A DNA stretch of 17,194 nt from an uncultured Clostridium sp. (GCF_900769625.1 NZ_CAAGHK010000003.1:1-17194), one strand, 5' to 3'. Shown: positions 6,563-14,515, counted from the stretch's first letter. Translations and numbers: made by a program. Notes: generated by a model from the sequence alone, not told the origin.

Positions 6563-8260
6563 TTATTTACTAACTGTTTTGCCTCCTTCTGTAACCTTGA
6601 CTTCCTTACCCTTAAATACAATGGCTAGCTTTAAAATATTGTTGATGTTTCTTTCTATCAGTTCAGCTTGATAATTCTTTTCTTCAATCTGCTCTAACGC
6701 TTCCTTTGTTGCAGTTTCAATTGTCTTATCCATAAAATCATCTATCTTTTTAAATTCAATAATGATACCTAACTTTGATGTATCTTTAGGAATTATCATT
6801 ACATCATATCTACCATATCCGCTTTCTTTATTAGATTTCACTTCGTATTTATCTGCCAGTGACACTAGTAGTCCAAGAACAAATGCGTGATATACTTTTT
6901 CAGGTTCTTCCCCTGAAACATCAAAGTAACTTAAATTGTTCACTACAAATTTCCTAAAGAATCCACCAAATAATTCAACATCCCCTGAAACTAAAGCTTT
7001 CAGCATTATGTTGTATCTTTCACTTGTCAGGCTTTCCTTGAACCACTTCTTAATGAGATTTTTATAAAAAATCAAAACTTCATTATTAGGTATTTTCAGT
7101 TCACAGATTAATTCACCTTCAACTAATTCTGTCTTAACAGGCTTTAAATATCCACTTAAACACAGGAAACTCCATAAATTTTCTTCATCTTCATCTACTT
7201 CCTTCATGACAATATGATCATCAATAACTTTTTCTATTGCATTACCTTTAATAAGTTCTTCAAGACTTTCTTTTGTCTCACTGCTGCCTTTGAGGAGAAG
7301 CTTCTTGATTAAATCATTACTGCTGCTGTTTATCCAGTATGGCATGAATCCCATTTCATTACTACATATATAATTAAGCACCGACCATGGATTGTATATA
7401 ACTTTTCCACCAAACATATAACCATTGTACCACTCACGCACTTCATAACGCTTTTCTTCTAGATCATAATACTTCAGTAATTCTGACACCTCATCCACTG
7501 TAAAGCCAAACTTGTCATTAAACTTACTGCTGAACATAGTGTAAACATTCATATTGTTTAATCCTGAAAATATACTTTCTTTTGCTACTCTGAGAATCCC
7601 AGTAACTAAGGCTTTTTCTAAATTTATATTGTCTTTTAATGCGGCAGTCAAAATTATTCTAATTATATTTACTGCTTCTTCATAATATCCCTTTAAGTAA
7701 CTTTCCTGAACTGGAACATCATATTCATCTATAAGAACTATGACTTTGCTATTATAATGGATGCTCATTAAATTCATCAAAATACTTAATGATTTATAAT
7801 ATTCAACTATATTAGCTTCACCACTCAAAATAGCATTAAATTTCCTTTTATCATCTTCAACAAGTTTATCGCTTTCAAGTAAATCGATATAACTTCTATA
7901 TAACTCCATCATAAGTGTTTTTATTCCATATTTAAATTCTTCAAAGTTCGAATACTTTTCATTTTTGAATGTGATAAAAATCACTGGAAACTGCCCCTGC
8001 ATCTTCATTATCTCTTCATCTTTTTCAATATTCAACCCTTTAAAAAGATTACTGTTTTCCTCTGCATTTTCTATGATAAAAAAGTACTTTAACATGCTCA
8101 TATTCAAACTCTTTCCAAATCGCCTTGGTCTTGGAGTTAAGATAACATCCGCTCCATTTTCTATAAATTCTTTAATTAATAGACTTTTATCTACAAAATA
8201 ATAATTTCCTTCTATCAACTTTTTAAAATCAGAAGTTCCAACTTGTATACTCTTTTTCAA
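6563..8260 (-). CDS. AAA-ATPase-like protein with C-terminal PD-(D/E)XK nuclease domain
   Basis: A 565-residue cytoplasmic protein of the widespread 'AAA-ATPase_like plus PD-(D/E)XK' family (PF09820 with PF08011 type). The N-terminus GTSDFKKLIEGNYYFVDKS is characteristic. The nucleotide-binding site is the family's PRPRRFGKS version of Walker A at 43-51, with Walker B VIVLIDEYD at 173-181. The C-terminal nuclease motif is YDVMIIPKD...IIIEFKK, giving D486, E502 and K504. The start is a TTG at 8260, supported by an AAGGTGAGAG-type ribosome binding site just upstream. The gene is single and transcribed from a promoter at 8377-8349. The biological role is not established for this family; many copies occur per genome in clostridia and Bacteroidetes, and a link to mobile DNA or phage defence is only a suggestion. 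Confidence 0.85.
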   Translation of the reverse strand: MKKSIQVGTSDFKKLIEGNYYFVDKSLLIKEFIENGADVILTPRPRRFGKSLNMSMLKYFFIIENAEENSNLFKGLNIEKDEEIMKMQGQFPVIFITFKNEKYSNFEEFKYGIKTLMMELYRSYIDLLESDKLVEDDKRKFNAILSGEANIVEYYKSLSILMNLMSIHYNSKVIVLIDEYDVPVQESYLKGYYEEAVNIIRIILTAALKDNINLEKALVTGILRVAKESIFSGLNNMNVYTMFSSKFNDKFGFTVDEVSELLKYYDLEEKRYEVREWYNGYMFGGKVIYNPWSVLNYICSNEMGFMPYWINSSSNDLIKKLLLKGSSETKESLEELIKGNAIEKVIDDHIVMKEVDEDEENLWSFLCLSGYLKPVKTELVEGELICELKIPNNEVLIFYKNLIKKWFKESLTSERYNIMLKALVSGDVELFGGFFRKFVVNNLSYFDVSGEEPEKVYHAFVLGLLVSLADKYEVKSNKESGYGRYDVMIIPKDTSKLGIIIEFKKIDDFMDKTIETATKEALEQIEEKNYQAELIERNINNILKLAIVFKGKEVKVTEGGKTVSK

Positions 8261-8348
8261 ACTCTCACCTTCCTTTTTATACAGCCCTTATGTTTGACAG
8301 AATTTATCACTTAAACTTCTTATTTATATTTTAATATAATTATTCATT

Positions 8349-8377
8349 ATTATATCCTAAAGTTACTGCATTGAAAA
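8349..8377 (-). promoter_or_regulatory. Probable promoter of the AAA/PD-(D/E)XK gene
   Basis: Minus strand TTTTCA at 8377-8372, 17 bp, TATAAT at 8354-8349. The start codon is about 80 nt downstream of the predicted transcript start. The -35 matches consensus at four of six bases. Confidence 0.5.
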
Positions 8378-8400
8378 CAAATTTCACTTTAATTATGAGT

Positions 8401-8431
8401 TAATAAAAACCTATATAATATGTTTTTATTA
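8401..8431. repeat. Inverted repeat between two divergent promoters
   Basis: TAATAAAAAC at 8401-8410 and its exact complement GTTTTTATTA at 8422-8431 enclose an 11-nt AT-only loop. It lies between the -35 regions of the divergent promoters at 8349-8377 and 8439-8467. It may be an operator, an insulating hairpin or chance in AT-rich DNA. Confidence 0.35.
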
Positions 8432-8438
8432 TCTAAAC

Positions 8439-8467
8439 TTTTCATATTTAATTAATTCTAGTATAAT
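8439..8467 (+). promoter_or_regulatory. Probable promoter of the 124-residue orphan gene
   Basis: TTTTCA at 8439-8444, 17 bp, TATAAT at 8462-8467, followed by AAGGAG at 8479-8484 and the ATG at 8495. The predicted leader is very short (about 20 nt). The hexamers are identical to those of the divergent promoter. Confidence 0.5.
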
Positions 8468-8494
8468 GTGTACATATTAAGGAGAGTGATTAAC

Positions 8495-8869
8495 ATGGAT
8501 AAATCCCTGCTTTTAAAGATTTTAGGCAAAAAGGATTCTGTAGATTTTGGTGATATGGTATATAATCTGAGGAAAATCAGCGGACAATTAAGAGATACTA
8601 TTAATATGAATCTTCCTATAGATAACGATGCTTTACCTGAAACAATTAAAAATCTTAATGATATATATGCTGTTTTAAAATCTATAAATGAAAATATAAA
8701 TCATGCCGCAAATACAGCCGGATATACTAACAGCAGACAATACTTATCACAATTTACATCAGGCTTATGTTCAAACATTATTTGTTTAATAAATTCACTG
8801 GAAACTTTGAACATTAAAAAAATAACTTATTATAATAATGTAATTATTGATTTGATATTAAAATATTAA
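8495..8869 (+). CDS. Hypothetical protein, 124 residues
   Basis: I do not recognise this protein. It starts MDKSLLLKILGKKDSVDFGD. The start at 8495 is chosen because AAGGAG lies 10 nt upstream and a promoter sits just before that; an in-frame ATG at 8468 would lie upstream of the ribosome binding site. The sequence looks mostly alpha-helical (NLRKISGQLRDTINM, then ETIKNLNDIYAVLKSINENINHAANTA), with no signal peptide and no convincing membrane segment. It ends in a hydrophobic, tyrosine-rich tail (YYNNVIIDLILKY). Codon use fits its neighbours. A decayed LprI-domain fragment follows 48 bp downstream, but no shared origin can be shown. Confidence 0.6.
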   Translation: MDKSLLLKILGKKDSVDFGDMVYNLRKISGQLRDTINMNLPIDNDALPETIKNLNDIYAVLKSINENINHAANTAGYTNSRQYLSQFTSGLCSNIICLINSLETLNIKKITYYNNVIIDLILKY

Positions 8870-8917
8870 TTTCTATTCATAGCAAAACAGTATTATAAAA
8901 ATCCTGAACTAAACTAA

Positions 8918-9085
8918 GTGCAGAATGTAAACAGCAGAGATGTATCTATCGCTGACAATACATACTCTAAATATAATGATATAATAAACAGACTTTGGGG
9001 AGATTTAAAATCCCAGCTTTCTGAAAACGAATTTAACACACTTTATCAAGAACAGAAAAACTGGCTTGATGAAAAAATGGCTTAG
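8918..9085 (+). pseudogene. Remnant of an LprI-domain (DUF1311) protein gene
   Basis: An open frame of 55 codons has no ATG and no ribosome binding site. In-frame stops flank it (TAA at 8915, TAG at 9083). It encodes NTYSKYNDIINRLWGDLKSQ followed by LSENEFNTLYQEQKNWLDEK. This matches the LprI-like domain pattern (Y-x-x-x-D/N...LN..Y..LK..LS...F..L...Q..W...), named after a mycobacterial lysozyme inhibitor and often found on secreted lipoproteins. The usual N-terminal signal and lipobox part and the C-terminal residues after the W...RD-type motif are missing. I infer a deletion-derived fragment; expression from the upstream gene's transcript is possible but unsupported. Confidence 0.6.
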
Positions 9086-9185
9086 AGTATAAATTTAATT
9101 TCTAATTTTACTCTGGCCATTTATTATTTTTATATTAATAATTCAGTTTCACAGTAAATTTTATATAAATTCACATTTTAATTTT

Positions 9186-10565
9186 TTATGCAGTTTCACC
9201 TTTCAGACTGCTATACCCCATTTCTCCCTTTGATTTCTTAAGCACGCTTTTATAAGCTGGTATGAGGAATGCATCTGCAAATATCCATGCTATAGGGCTT
9301 GATAGACATACTGCCACATAGCCGAAGATAGGAACAAGTGCAAATCCACATATTCCTCTTGCCACCATTTCACATACACCAGCAAGTATTGCAAATGCAG
9401 AGTATCCCATTCCCTGAATAGTAAAACGTACCGTATTTACAAGACAAAGTGGAATATAAAAAGCTACATTAATTATTAAATACATTACAACTTGTGAAAT
9501 AATTTCTGTTTCTTCTCTGCTTACAAATAAAAGTGACATGTATTTTCCAAAGAAAATTGATACTACAAGTGCAATTCCTGAATATATGGAACCTATTATT
9601 ATACTTGCTTTTAATCCTTCACTTATACGATTAGGCTTTTTAGCTCCAATGTTCTGTCCAGCATATATTGCCATTGTTGAACCAAGAGCATCAAATGGAC
9701 AGCATAAGAATATACTTATTTTGGTTGCAGCTGTTACAGACGCAACCACTGATGAACCAAGATCATTTACTGCAGCCTGAAGTATTACGCTGCCGATTGC
9801 TGTAATTGAATACTGAAGCCCCATTGGAATTCCCATATAACATAGATTCCTGATGCATTCTTTATTAAGCTTAATTTCATCTTTATCCTCGAATTTTAAT
9901 ACTTTATATTTTTTTCTCATATACAATAAACAAAGTACACCAGATATACTCTGTGCTATAACAGTTGCCCATGCTGCTCCTGCAACTCCCATGCCCATTA
10001 CAATGATGAAAACTAAATCAAGCACTATATTTATAACTGATGATATAATAAGAAACACAAGAGGTGTCTTACTGTCACCAAGAGAACGTATTACTGCCGA
10101 TAAAAGATTATAAAGATATGTTGCTGGTATCCCTAAGAATATAACAAATATATAATCATACGCACCATCAATGATATCTAATGGAGTTTTCATCCATACT
10201 AAAATATTCATGCACAATATACATACTACAAATGTCATTACAATTGAAAAGAAAGCTGACAGCCATCCGCTGTTAGCTGCATATTTACGCAGTAATTTAT
10301 AATCCCCTGCTCCAAATTTCTGTGCAACTGGTATTGCAAAACCATTACACACACCCATACAGAATCCTATTACCATAAAATTTATCGAACCAGTAGAACC
10401 TACAGCTGCCAGTGCATCCACTCCTAAATATCTTCCTACAATAATAGTATCTACCATGCTGTAAAACTGCTGGAACAGCATTCCAAACAGCAATGGCACT
10501 GAAAATCCAATGATAAGCTTAAATGGATTTCCACTGGTCATTTCTTTTGTTTCACTTCTACTCAT
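9186..10565 (-). CDS. MATE family multidrug/Na+ antiporter 1
   Basis: A 459-residue integral membrane protein with the twelve hydrophobic helices of the MATE (multidrug and toxic compound extrusion) family, which exports drugs or metabolites using a Na+ or H+ gradient. Family hallmarks are FSVPLLFGMLFQQFYSMVDT and IIVGRYLGVDALAAVGSTG at about residues 23-60, and the internally repeated second half starting NLCYMGIPMGLQYSITAIGS. The start at 10565 has AAGAAGGTAG a few bases upstream. It is divergent from the AraC-type regulator at 10906, across a 340-bp intergenic region carrying direct repeats, and is the likely target of that regulator (inference). The substrate cannot be told from sequence. 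No clear terminator is seen downstream. Confidence 0.92.
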   Translation of the reverse strand: MSRSETKEMTSGNPFKLIIGFSVPLLFGMLFQQFYSMVDTIIVGRYLGVDALAAVGSTGSINFMVIGFCMGVCNGFAIPVAQKFGAGDYKLLRKYAANSGWLSAFFSIVMTFVVCILCMNILVWMKTPLDIIDGAYDYIFVIFLGIPATYLYNLLSAVIRSLGDSKTPLVFLIISSVINIVLDLVFIIVMGMGVAGAAWATVIAQSISGVLCLLYMRKKYKVLKFEDKDEIKLNKECIRNLCYMGIPMGLQYSITAIGSVILQAAVNDLGSSVVASVTAATKISIFLCCPFDALGSTMAIYAGQNIGAKKPNRISEGLKASIIIGSIYSGIALVVSIFFGKYMSLLFVSREETEIISQVVMYLIINVAFYIPLCLVNTVRFTIQGMGYSAFAILAGVCEMVARGICGFALVPIFGYVAVCLSSPIAWIFADAFLIPAYKSVLKKSKGEMGYSSLKGETA

Positions 10566-10646
10566 GTCTACTACCTTCTTTCTCTGCTCATATTCATATT
10601 AAAATTAACCGTCTTTTACTATCATCATTGAATTGATTGAATTAAC

Positions 10647-10689
10647 TTTCAATAGTTCATTGATTTAGTTCATTCATATTTCAATAGTT
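10647..10689. repeat. Direct repeats upstream of MATE 1, possible regulator-binding sites
   Basis: TTTCAATAGTT occurs at 10647-10657 and 10679-10689, exactly 32 bp apart (about three helical turns). Between them TAGTTCATT occurs at 10653-10661 and 10666-10674, 13 bp apart. On the minus strand the first element supplies a TTGAAA that could act as a -35 for MATE 1. AraC-family proteins commonly bind such direct repeats, so operator function is plausible but not shown. Confidence 0.4.
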
Positions 10690-10817
10690 TTTATATTTTC
10701 TTTTTATTATTTTTACATTCCTGTTAATTTTACTGTATAATTATAATACCTTATAATTGATATTTATATAAATATAAGCCCATATAATATAAATATAATC
10801 CCAAAATATATATATCT

Positions 10818-10846
10818 TTTACAGTTTATTTAAATTCGATAATAAT
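10818..10846 (+). promoter_or_regulatory. Candidate promoter of the AraC-type gene
   Basis: TTTACA at 10818-10823, 17 bp, AATAAT at 10841-10846, about 60 bp before the ATG. The surrounding DNA is so AT-rich that other -10-like sequences are available. Confidence 0.4.
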
Positions 10847-10905
10847 ATAAAGATTAACTACATAATAAATATAAAATACCAGTTAATCAATATAAGGAGG
10901 CCCAT

Positions 10906-11817
10906 ATGGATCTGCAGGAAATAAAAGTAGATGCTAACCTGCTTGAGACATCTATTCACGGAAGTTTTGATTTTCCAATGGATGTTTATAGCAATTATTT
11001 TTCACAATTCAATAGGAACATTATTAACTGGCACTGGCATCCCGAAATTGAGTTTTCAGTTGTTTTAAAAGGCAGAATAGAATATCATACAGAAAAGGAA
11101 ACATATATCCTGTCTGAAGGAGACGGAATCTTTGTAAATGCAAATAAACTTCATATGTCACAGCCAGTAAAAGGGTTTGAAAACTCACTTATAACTTCTA
11201 TTGTTGTTTCAACAAAACTGCTTTACTCTGATACAGAAAGCATAATATATAAGAAATACATTAAACCTGTCATTGAATGCAGAAGTCTGACTTACCTGAT
11301 ACTTGATAAAAATGAATATTGGAAAGAAGAAATTGTTTCAGACCTGCTGAATATATATGAAATGAAATCTGATAAGAATTTTGGCTTTGAACTTATGATT
11401 AAAAATAAGCTGGCTAATATATGGCAGCTGATTGTGCTTAACACTTCTCATATATACTTAAACGAAAAGCACACACCAGACACTAGTTCTTCATCACAGC
11501 ATAGATTAAAACAGATGCTTGAATTTATACACGACAACTACTTTAAAAATATTACTATTGAGGATATTGCTGAATCAGCCAACATCAGCCGCAGTGAATG
11601 TTTCCGCTGCTTCAAAAAAATAATTAATACCAAGCCTTTTACTTATCTAACTGATTTCAGGCTTGAAAAATCAGCACAACTGCTGGCTGAAACAGATATC
11701 CCTGTATCTGACATATGTTATTCCTGCGGTTTCAATCATTCAAGTTATTATGGGAAACTATTCAAAGAAAAGTTTGGTATTTCACCATCAGCTTATAGAA
11801 AATGTGCTGATAGCTGA
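10906..11817 (+). CDS. AraC-family transcriptional regulator with cupin sensor domain
   Basis: A 303-residue regulator. Residues about 35-110 form an AraC-type cupin effector domain, with WHWHPEIEF at 42-50 (His43, His45, Glu47) and the strand pattern YILSEGDGIFVNANKLHMSQ. The C-terminal 100 residues carry two helix-turn-helix motifs: ITIEDIAESANISRSECFRC, and DIPVSDICYSCGFNHSSYYG followed by the family signature KLFKEKFGISPSAYRK. The start is ATG 10906, with AAGGAGG at 10894-10900. It is divergent from MATE 1, a usual arrangement for a regulator and its target exporter, so control of MATE 1 in response to a small molecule is the best guess. The ligand is unknown. Confidence 0.92.
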   Translation: MDLQEIKVDANLLETSIHGSFDFPMDVYSNYFSQFNRNIINWHWHPEIEFSVVLKGRIEYHTEKETYILSEGDGIFVNANKLHMSQPVKGFENSLITSIVVSTKLLYSDTESIIYKKYIKPVIECRSLTYLILDKNEYWKEEIVSDLLNIYEMKSDKNFGFELMIKNKLANIWQLIVLNTSHIYLNEKHTPDTSSSSQHRLKQMLEFIHDNYFKNITIEDIAESANISRSECFRCFKKIINTKPFTYLTDFRLEKSAQLLAETDIPVSDICYSCGFNHSSYYGKLFKEKFGISPSAYRKCADS

Positions 11818-11860
11818 TAAAAAGGTTCTATAAATTTTAAAATTTTATTTTTTCTAATTT

Positions 11861-11886
11861 AAAAATAAATTCTATCTAAAGAATCT
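11861..11886 (-). terminator. Weak terminator after MATE 2
   Basis: On the minus strand just past the MATE 2 stop, AGATTCT (11886-11880) pairs with AGAATTT (11873-11867), with one G-U pair and a 6-nt loop. ATTTTT follows (11866-11861). It is short and AT-rich. Confidence 0.4.
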
Positions 11887-11892
11887 TCAGAA

Positions 11893-13287
11893 TTATGAAA
11901 CTACGTATTCTTTTCTCTTAAATTCAATAATAACCATACTTATAGCTACTATTCCTGCCAGTAAATCAGCAATTGGTCCTGAATACATGATTCCATCTAT
12001 TCCTACAATCTTTGGCAAGATGATAAGTAGTGGTAGCAGGAAGATAATCTGTCTTGTCAGAGATAAAAATACTCCTCCCTTTGGATTTCCAATTGCTGTA
12101 TAAAAATTAGATGTTATTGGCTGTATAAAATTAATAAATGTGAAGAATAAAAATACCCTGAAATATTGAACTGCAAACTGAAAATAATCTTCAGAACCAT
12201 TTCCAAATACTGATATAATCTGCCTTGGTGCAAACTGGAACAGAAGAAAAGCAATTAATGATAACGCCACCCCATATGTAACAGCTAGTATATAGGCCTT
12301 CTTAACACGTTCATATTGTCTTGCTCCATAATTATAGCTGACAATTGGCTGTAATCCCTGAGATATTCCAATTATAAATGAGAAAAATACCATATTTATT
12401 TTAGTAATAATTCCTGAACATGCAATAGGAATTGCTTCACCATAAACAGATAATGACCCATAATATTTCAGTGATTTATTCATAACAATCTGAACAACCA
12501 TCATTGCAAGCTGATTAGCACATGGTGCTGTACCTAAAGAAGTAATTCTTTCAACATATTTCATATTAAGCATTAAATGCTTTTTTCTTAATTTTACAGT
12601 CCTACAGTGACTTAAAAACCATATTGCCATCATGCCTGAAATAAACTGTCCAATAATTGTTGCATAAGCAGCACCAGCCATTCCCATATTTAATCCAAAA
12701 ACAAATACAGCATCAAGAACAGTATTAACTGCTGCACCAGTAAGATTGCATATCATTGTGTATTTTGGTCTTCCATCGGCTCTGATTAAATGTCCGCCTC
12801 CAGTTGCAACTATTAAAAATGGAAATCCAAATGAAACAATTCTCGTATATATCTTGGCATGTTCAAGTACATTTTCCGGAGATCCAAAAAATAATAGTAA
12901 CGGTGTTAAAAATATCTGAGTTATTAAAAATAAAATTATTCCGCATCCAAAAAGCATGGTGATTGAATTTCCCATATAAAACAATGCTTTTTCTTTTTCT
13001 TCATTAACCTTCTCTCCCATTCCCATAGAGATGTTAAAAGCTGATGCCCCGCCAATTCCAAATAGTAATGAAATCGCCACACATGATATTGATAATGGAA
13101 AAGAAATATTGGTTGCTGCATTTCCAAGCTCACCAACACTTCTTCCAATAAAGAACTGATCCACTATATTATAAAGTGAACTGACAAGCATTGCGATAAT
13201 ACTTGGCACTGCAAACTGTTTAAGAAGTCTGTTTATATTCGCTTCACCTAATGGATTTTTTATAACTGTGTTTTTTGTTTTGTACAT
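11893..13287 (-). CDS. MATE family exporter 2 (MepA-like)
   Basis: A 464-residue membrane protein with about twelve hydrophobic helices and the MATE fold. The N-terminal half has LLKQFAVPSIIAMLVSSLYN followed by IVDQFFIGRSVG; the second half starts at ITSLGTAPCANQLAMMVVQI. The start is the ATG at 13287 (MYKTKNTVIKNPLGEANI), with GGAAAGG 7 nt upstream; a longer frame from 13329 has no such site. It follows the marR gene by 43 bp in the same direction, so the two form an operon. The MarR-MATE pairing matches the mepR-mepA arrangement of Staphylococcus aureus, where MepA exports biocides, dyes and tigecycline under MepR control. Orthology is not proven. Drug export is inferred from the family. 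Confidence 0.92.
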   Translation of the reverse strand: MYKTKNTVIKNPLGEANINRLLKQFAVPSIIAMLVSSLYNIVDQFFIGRSVGELGNAATNISFPLSISCVAISLLFGIGGASAFNISMGMGEKVNEEKEKALFYMGNSITMLFGCGIILFLITQIFLTPLLLFFGSPENVLEHAKIYTRIVSFGFPFLIVATGGGHLIRADGRPKYTMICNLTGAAVNTVLDAVFVFGLNMGMAGAAYATIIGQFISGMMAIWFLSHCRTVKLRKKHLMLNMKYVERITSLGTAPCANQLAMMVVQIVMNKSLKYYGSLSVYGEAIPIACSGIITKINMVFFSFIIGISQGLQPIVSYNYGARQYERVKKAYILAVTYGVALSLIAFLLFQFAPRQIISVFGNGSEDYFQFAVQYFRVFLFFTFINFIQPITSNFYTAIGNPKGGVFLSLTRQIIFLLPLLIILPKIVGIDGIMYSGPIADLLAGIVAISMVIIEFKRKEYVVS

Positions 13288-13330
13288 TTTAAATCCTTTC
13301 CTTCTTAGAATCCTTTGCTGACATATCAAG

Positions 13331-13747
13331 CTATTCTGAAATATTATCTGCCATCTGCGATAGAATTTCTAAGACTTCATATAATTTTTCCTGTGAAATA
13401 TTCTTTGTTAATATCGTATTCCATTCTTTTCTTCCTTTATCAATGGGACCTTTACTATCTTGTCCCTTCTCAGTCAGATAAATTCTGTTGCATCTTTTAT
13501 CTTCATCATCTTTCTTTTTCTCAATAAATCCCTTATCTAAAAGTGACTGAATGACTCTTGCAATAGCTGATTTATCAATATTGAGGACTGATGAAATGTA
13601 TTCCTGAGTTATACCATCTTTTTTTTGAAGAACTATCAAAACCGGATATTCTGCACATGTAATATCATACTCTTTTAAAACCTGCGCCCAATAAATCTGA
13701 CTTTTTCTATAAAGAATTGAAATTAATTTGCCTGGATAATCCTGCAT
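13331..13747 (-). CDS. MarR-family transcriptional repressor (MepR-like)
   Basis: A 138-residue winged-helix protein. Its layout follows MarR: an N-terminal dimerisation helix (LISILYRKSQIYWAQVLKEY), then AEYPVLIVLQKKDGITQEYI. The recognition helix region is VLNIDKSAIARVIQSLLDKG, and the wing is DEDKRCNRIYLTEKG with the conserved D-x-R in DDEDKRC. A C-terminal helix closes the dimer. The start at 13747 is set by AAAGGAG 5 nt upstream; the ATG at 13786 would lie inside the operator palindrome and has no ribosome binding site. It is the first gene of the operon with MATE 2 and is very likely autorepressing through the palindrome at 13757-13804. Confidence 0.92.
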   Translation of the reverse strand: MQDYPGKLISILYRKSQIYWAQVLKEYDITCAEYPVLIVLQKKDGITQEYISSVLNIDKSAIARVIQSLLDKGFIEKKKDDEDKRCNRIYLTEKGQDSKGPIDKGRKEWNTILTKNISQEKLYEVLEILSQMADNISE

Positions 13748-13756
13748 ATCTGCTCC

Positions 13757-13804
13757 TTTTCTATAATAAAATAGTTGATTGCTCAACTATTTTATTATAG
13801 AAAA
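13757..13804. promoter_or_regulatory. Palindromic operator, probable MarR binding site
   Basis: Two perfectly complementary 22-bp arms (13757-13778 and 13783-13804) flank a 4-bp centre TTGC. The inner core reads ATAGTTGATTGCTCAACTAT, which fits MarR-type operators. It covers the -10 box and transcript start of the marR promoter and reaches to the ribosome binding site. A bound dimer would therefore block RNA polymerase. Confidence 0.8.
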
Positions 13805-13822
13805 ATTTAGTTTTATTGTCAA
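13794..13822 (-). promoter_or_regulatory. Consensus sigma-A promoter of marR-MATE 2
   Basis: Minus strand TTGACA at 13822-13817, exactly 17 bp, TATAAT at 13799-13794: a perfect consensus promoter. The predicted start near 13787 falls inside the palindromic operator, so strong transcription with tight repression is expected. Confidence 0.9.
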
Positions 13823-13939
13823 CTAATTCTTATATTCTTTAGTTTCATAATTGTACAATTTTAAAAATATCCTAAATATTATAACCAGTGAAGACGTCAC
13901 AGCTTTCAACATATTAAGCATTATAATAATTTCAATACA

Positions 13940-13986
13940 ATAAAAACCATGGACATCCACATATAAATGTAGTCCATGGTTTTTAT
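13940..13986. terminator. Bidirectional Rho-independent terminator
   Basis: A perfect 15-bp stem (13940-13954 with 13972-13986) contains CCATGGAC and closes a 17-nt loop that can itself form ACAT/ATGT. TTTTTAT follows the GC-containing core on both strands. It could end minus-strand transcripts coming from 14185, or anything reading rightward from the marR side. Confidence 0.75.
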
Positions 13987-14008
13987 AGGTTTACATGAAT
14001 TCTATGTA

Positions 14009-14175
14009 ATGGAATCTATAAACTATATTGAAAAAAATCACAGCTGGAACATATCAGTTGAAGATATAGCCAGTACTGCAATTTAGACAAAAGTTACTTT
14101 GGTAATATATGCAAAAATTCTATGAACACAACTCCCCAGGAATTTTTAATAAAATATCGATTATTAAATGCCTAA
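14009..14175 (+). pseudogene. AraC-family regulator fragment with frameshift
   Basis: The frame from 14009 reads MESINYIEKNHSWNISVEDI, then AS, the first helix-turn-helix of an AraC protein. It then hits TAG at 14084. Continuing in a frame displaced by one base from 14083 gives LDKSYFGNICKNSMNTTPQE then FLIKYRLLNA, up to TAA at 14173. The expected join is ...IAS-H-C-N-L-DKSYFG..., so one base is missing near 14074. The second helix-turn-helix and the whole sensor domain are also missing. This is a dead remnant. It sits directly upstream of and divergent from the marR operon, echoing the intact AraC gene beside MATE 1. Confidence 0.8.
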
Positions 14176-14184
14176 AAATCATTC

Positions 14185-14355
14185 TTACATCATTCCTAAT
14201 TTTTTCAGTTCATCTATATCTGCATTCATAAGTCTGTCTTCAAAATTATTTTTATCCTGTACTCTCACAGGCACTCTCTCTATTTTTTGAGCCTTCTTAT
14301 CTGATAAAATAAAATACATGATAGATACTGCAGCTAATAAACTAATTGTAATCAT
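14185..14355 (-). CDS. Small single-pass membrane protein, 56 residues
   Basis: Not a family I recognise. It begins MITISLLAAVSIMYFILSDK, so residues 3-18 form one membrane helix. A basic stretch (KKAQKIERVPVRVQ) and an acidic C-terminal helix with NADIDELKKLGMM follow and would face the cytoplasm. The start at 14355 is chosen because GGAGGG lies 7 nt upstream; the ATG five codons earlier overlaps that site. Its length and strong ribosome binding site support a real gene. It lies downstream of hcp and the ferredoxin on the same strand, with a gap of about 160 nt containing TATAAT-like sequences, so it probably has its own promoter. Confidence 0.65.
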   Translation of the reverse strand: MITISLLAAVSIMYFILSDKKAQKIERVPVRVQDKNNFEDRLMNADIDELKKLGMM

Positions 14356-14515
14356 AATAAAACCCTCCATACCTTGTATTATATATTTATTATAATACCT
14401 AATTGTGTCATAATGATGACGTTTAACACATGAATTTAATTTTATTGATGATAAGAATAAATATAAGCATATTTTTTGAGAAACTTAAGAATCTGAAAAT
14501 AAATCCCCATTCTTA

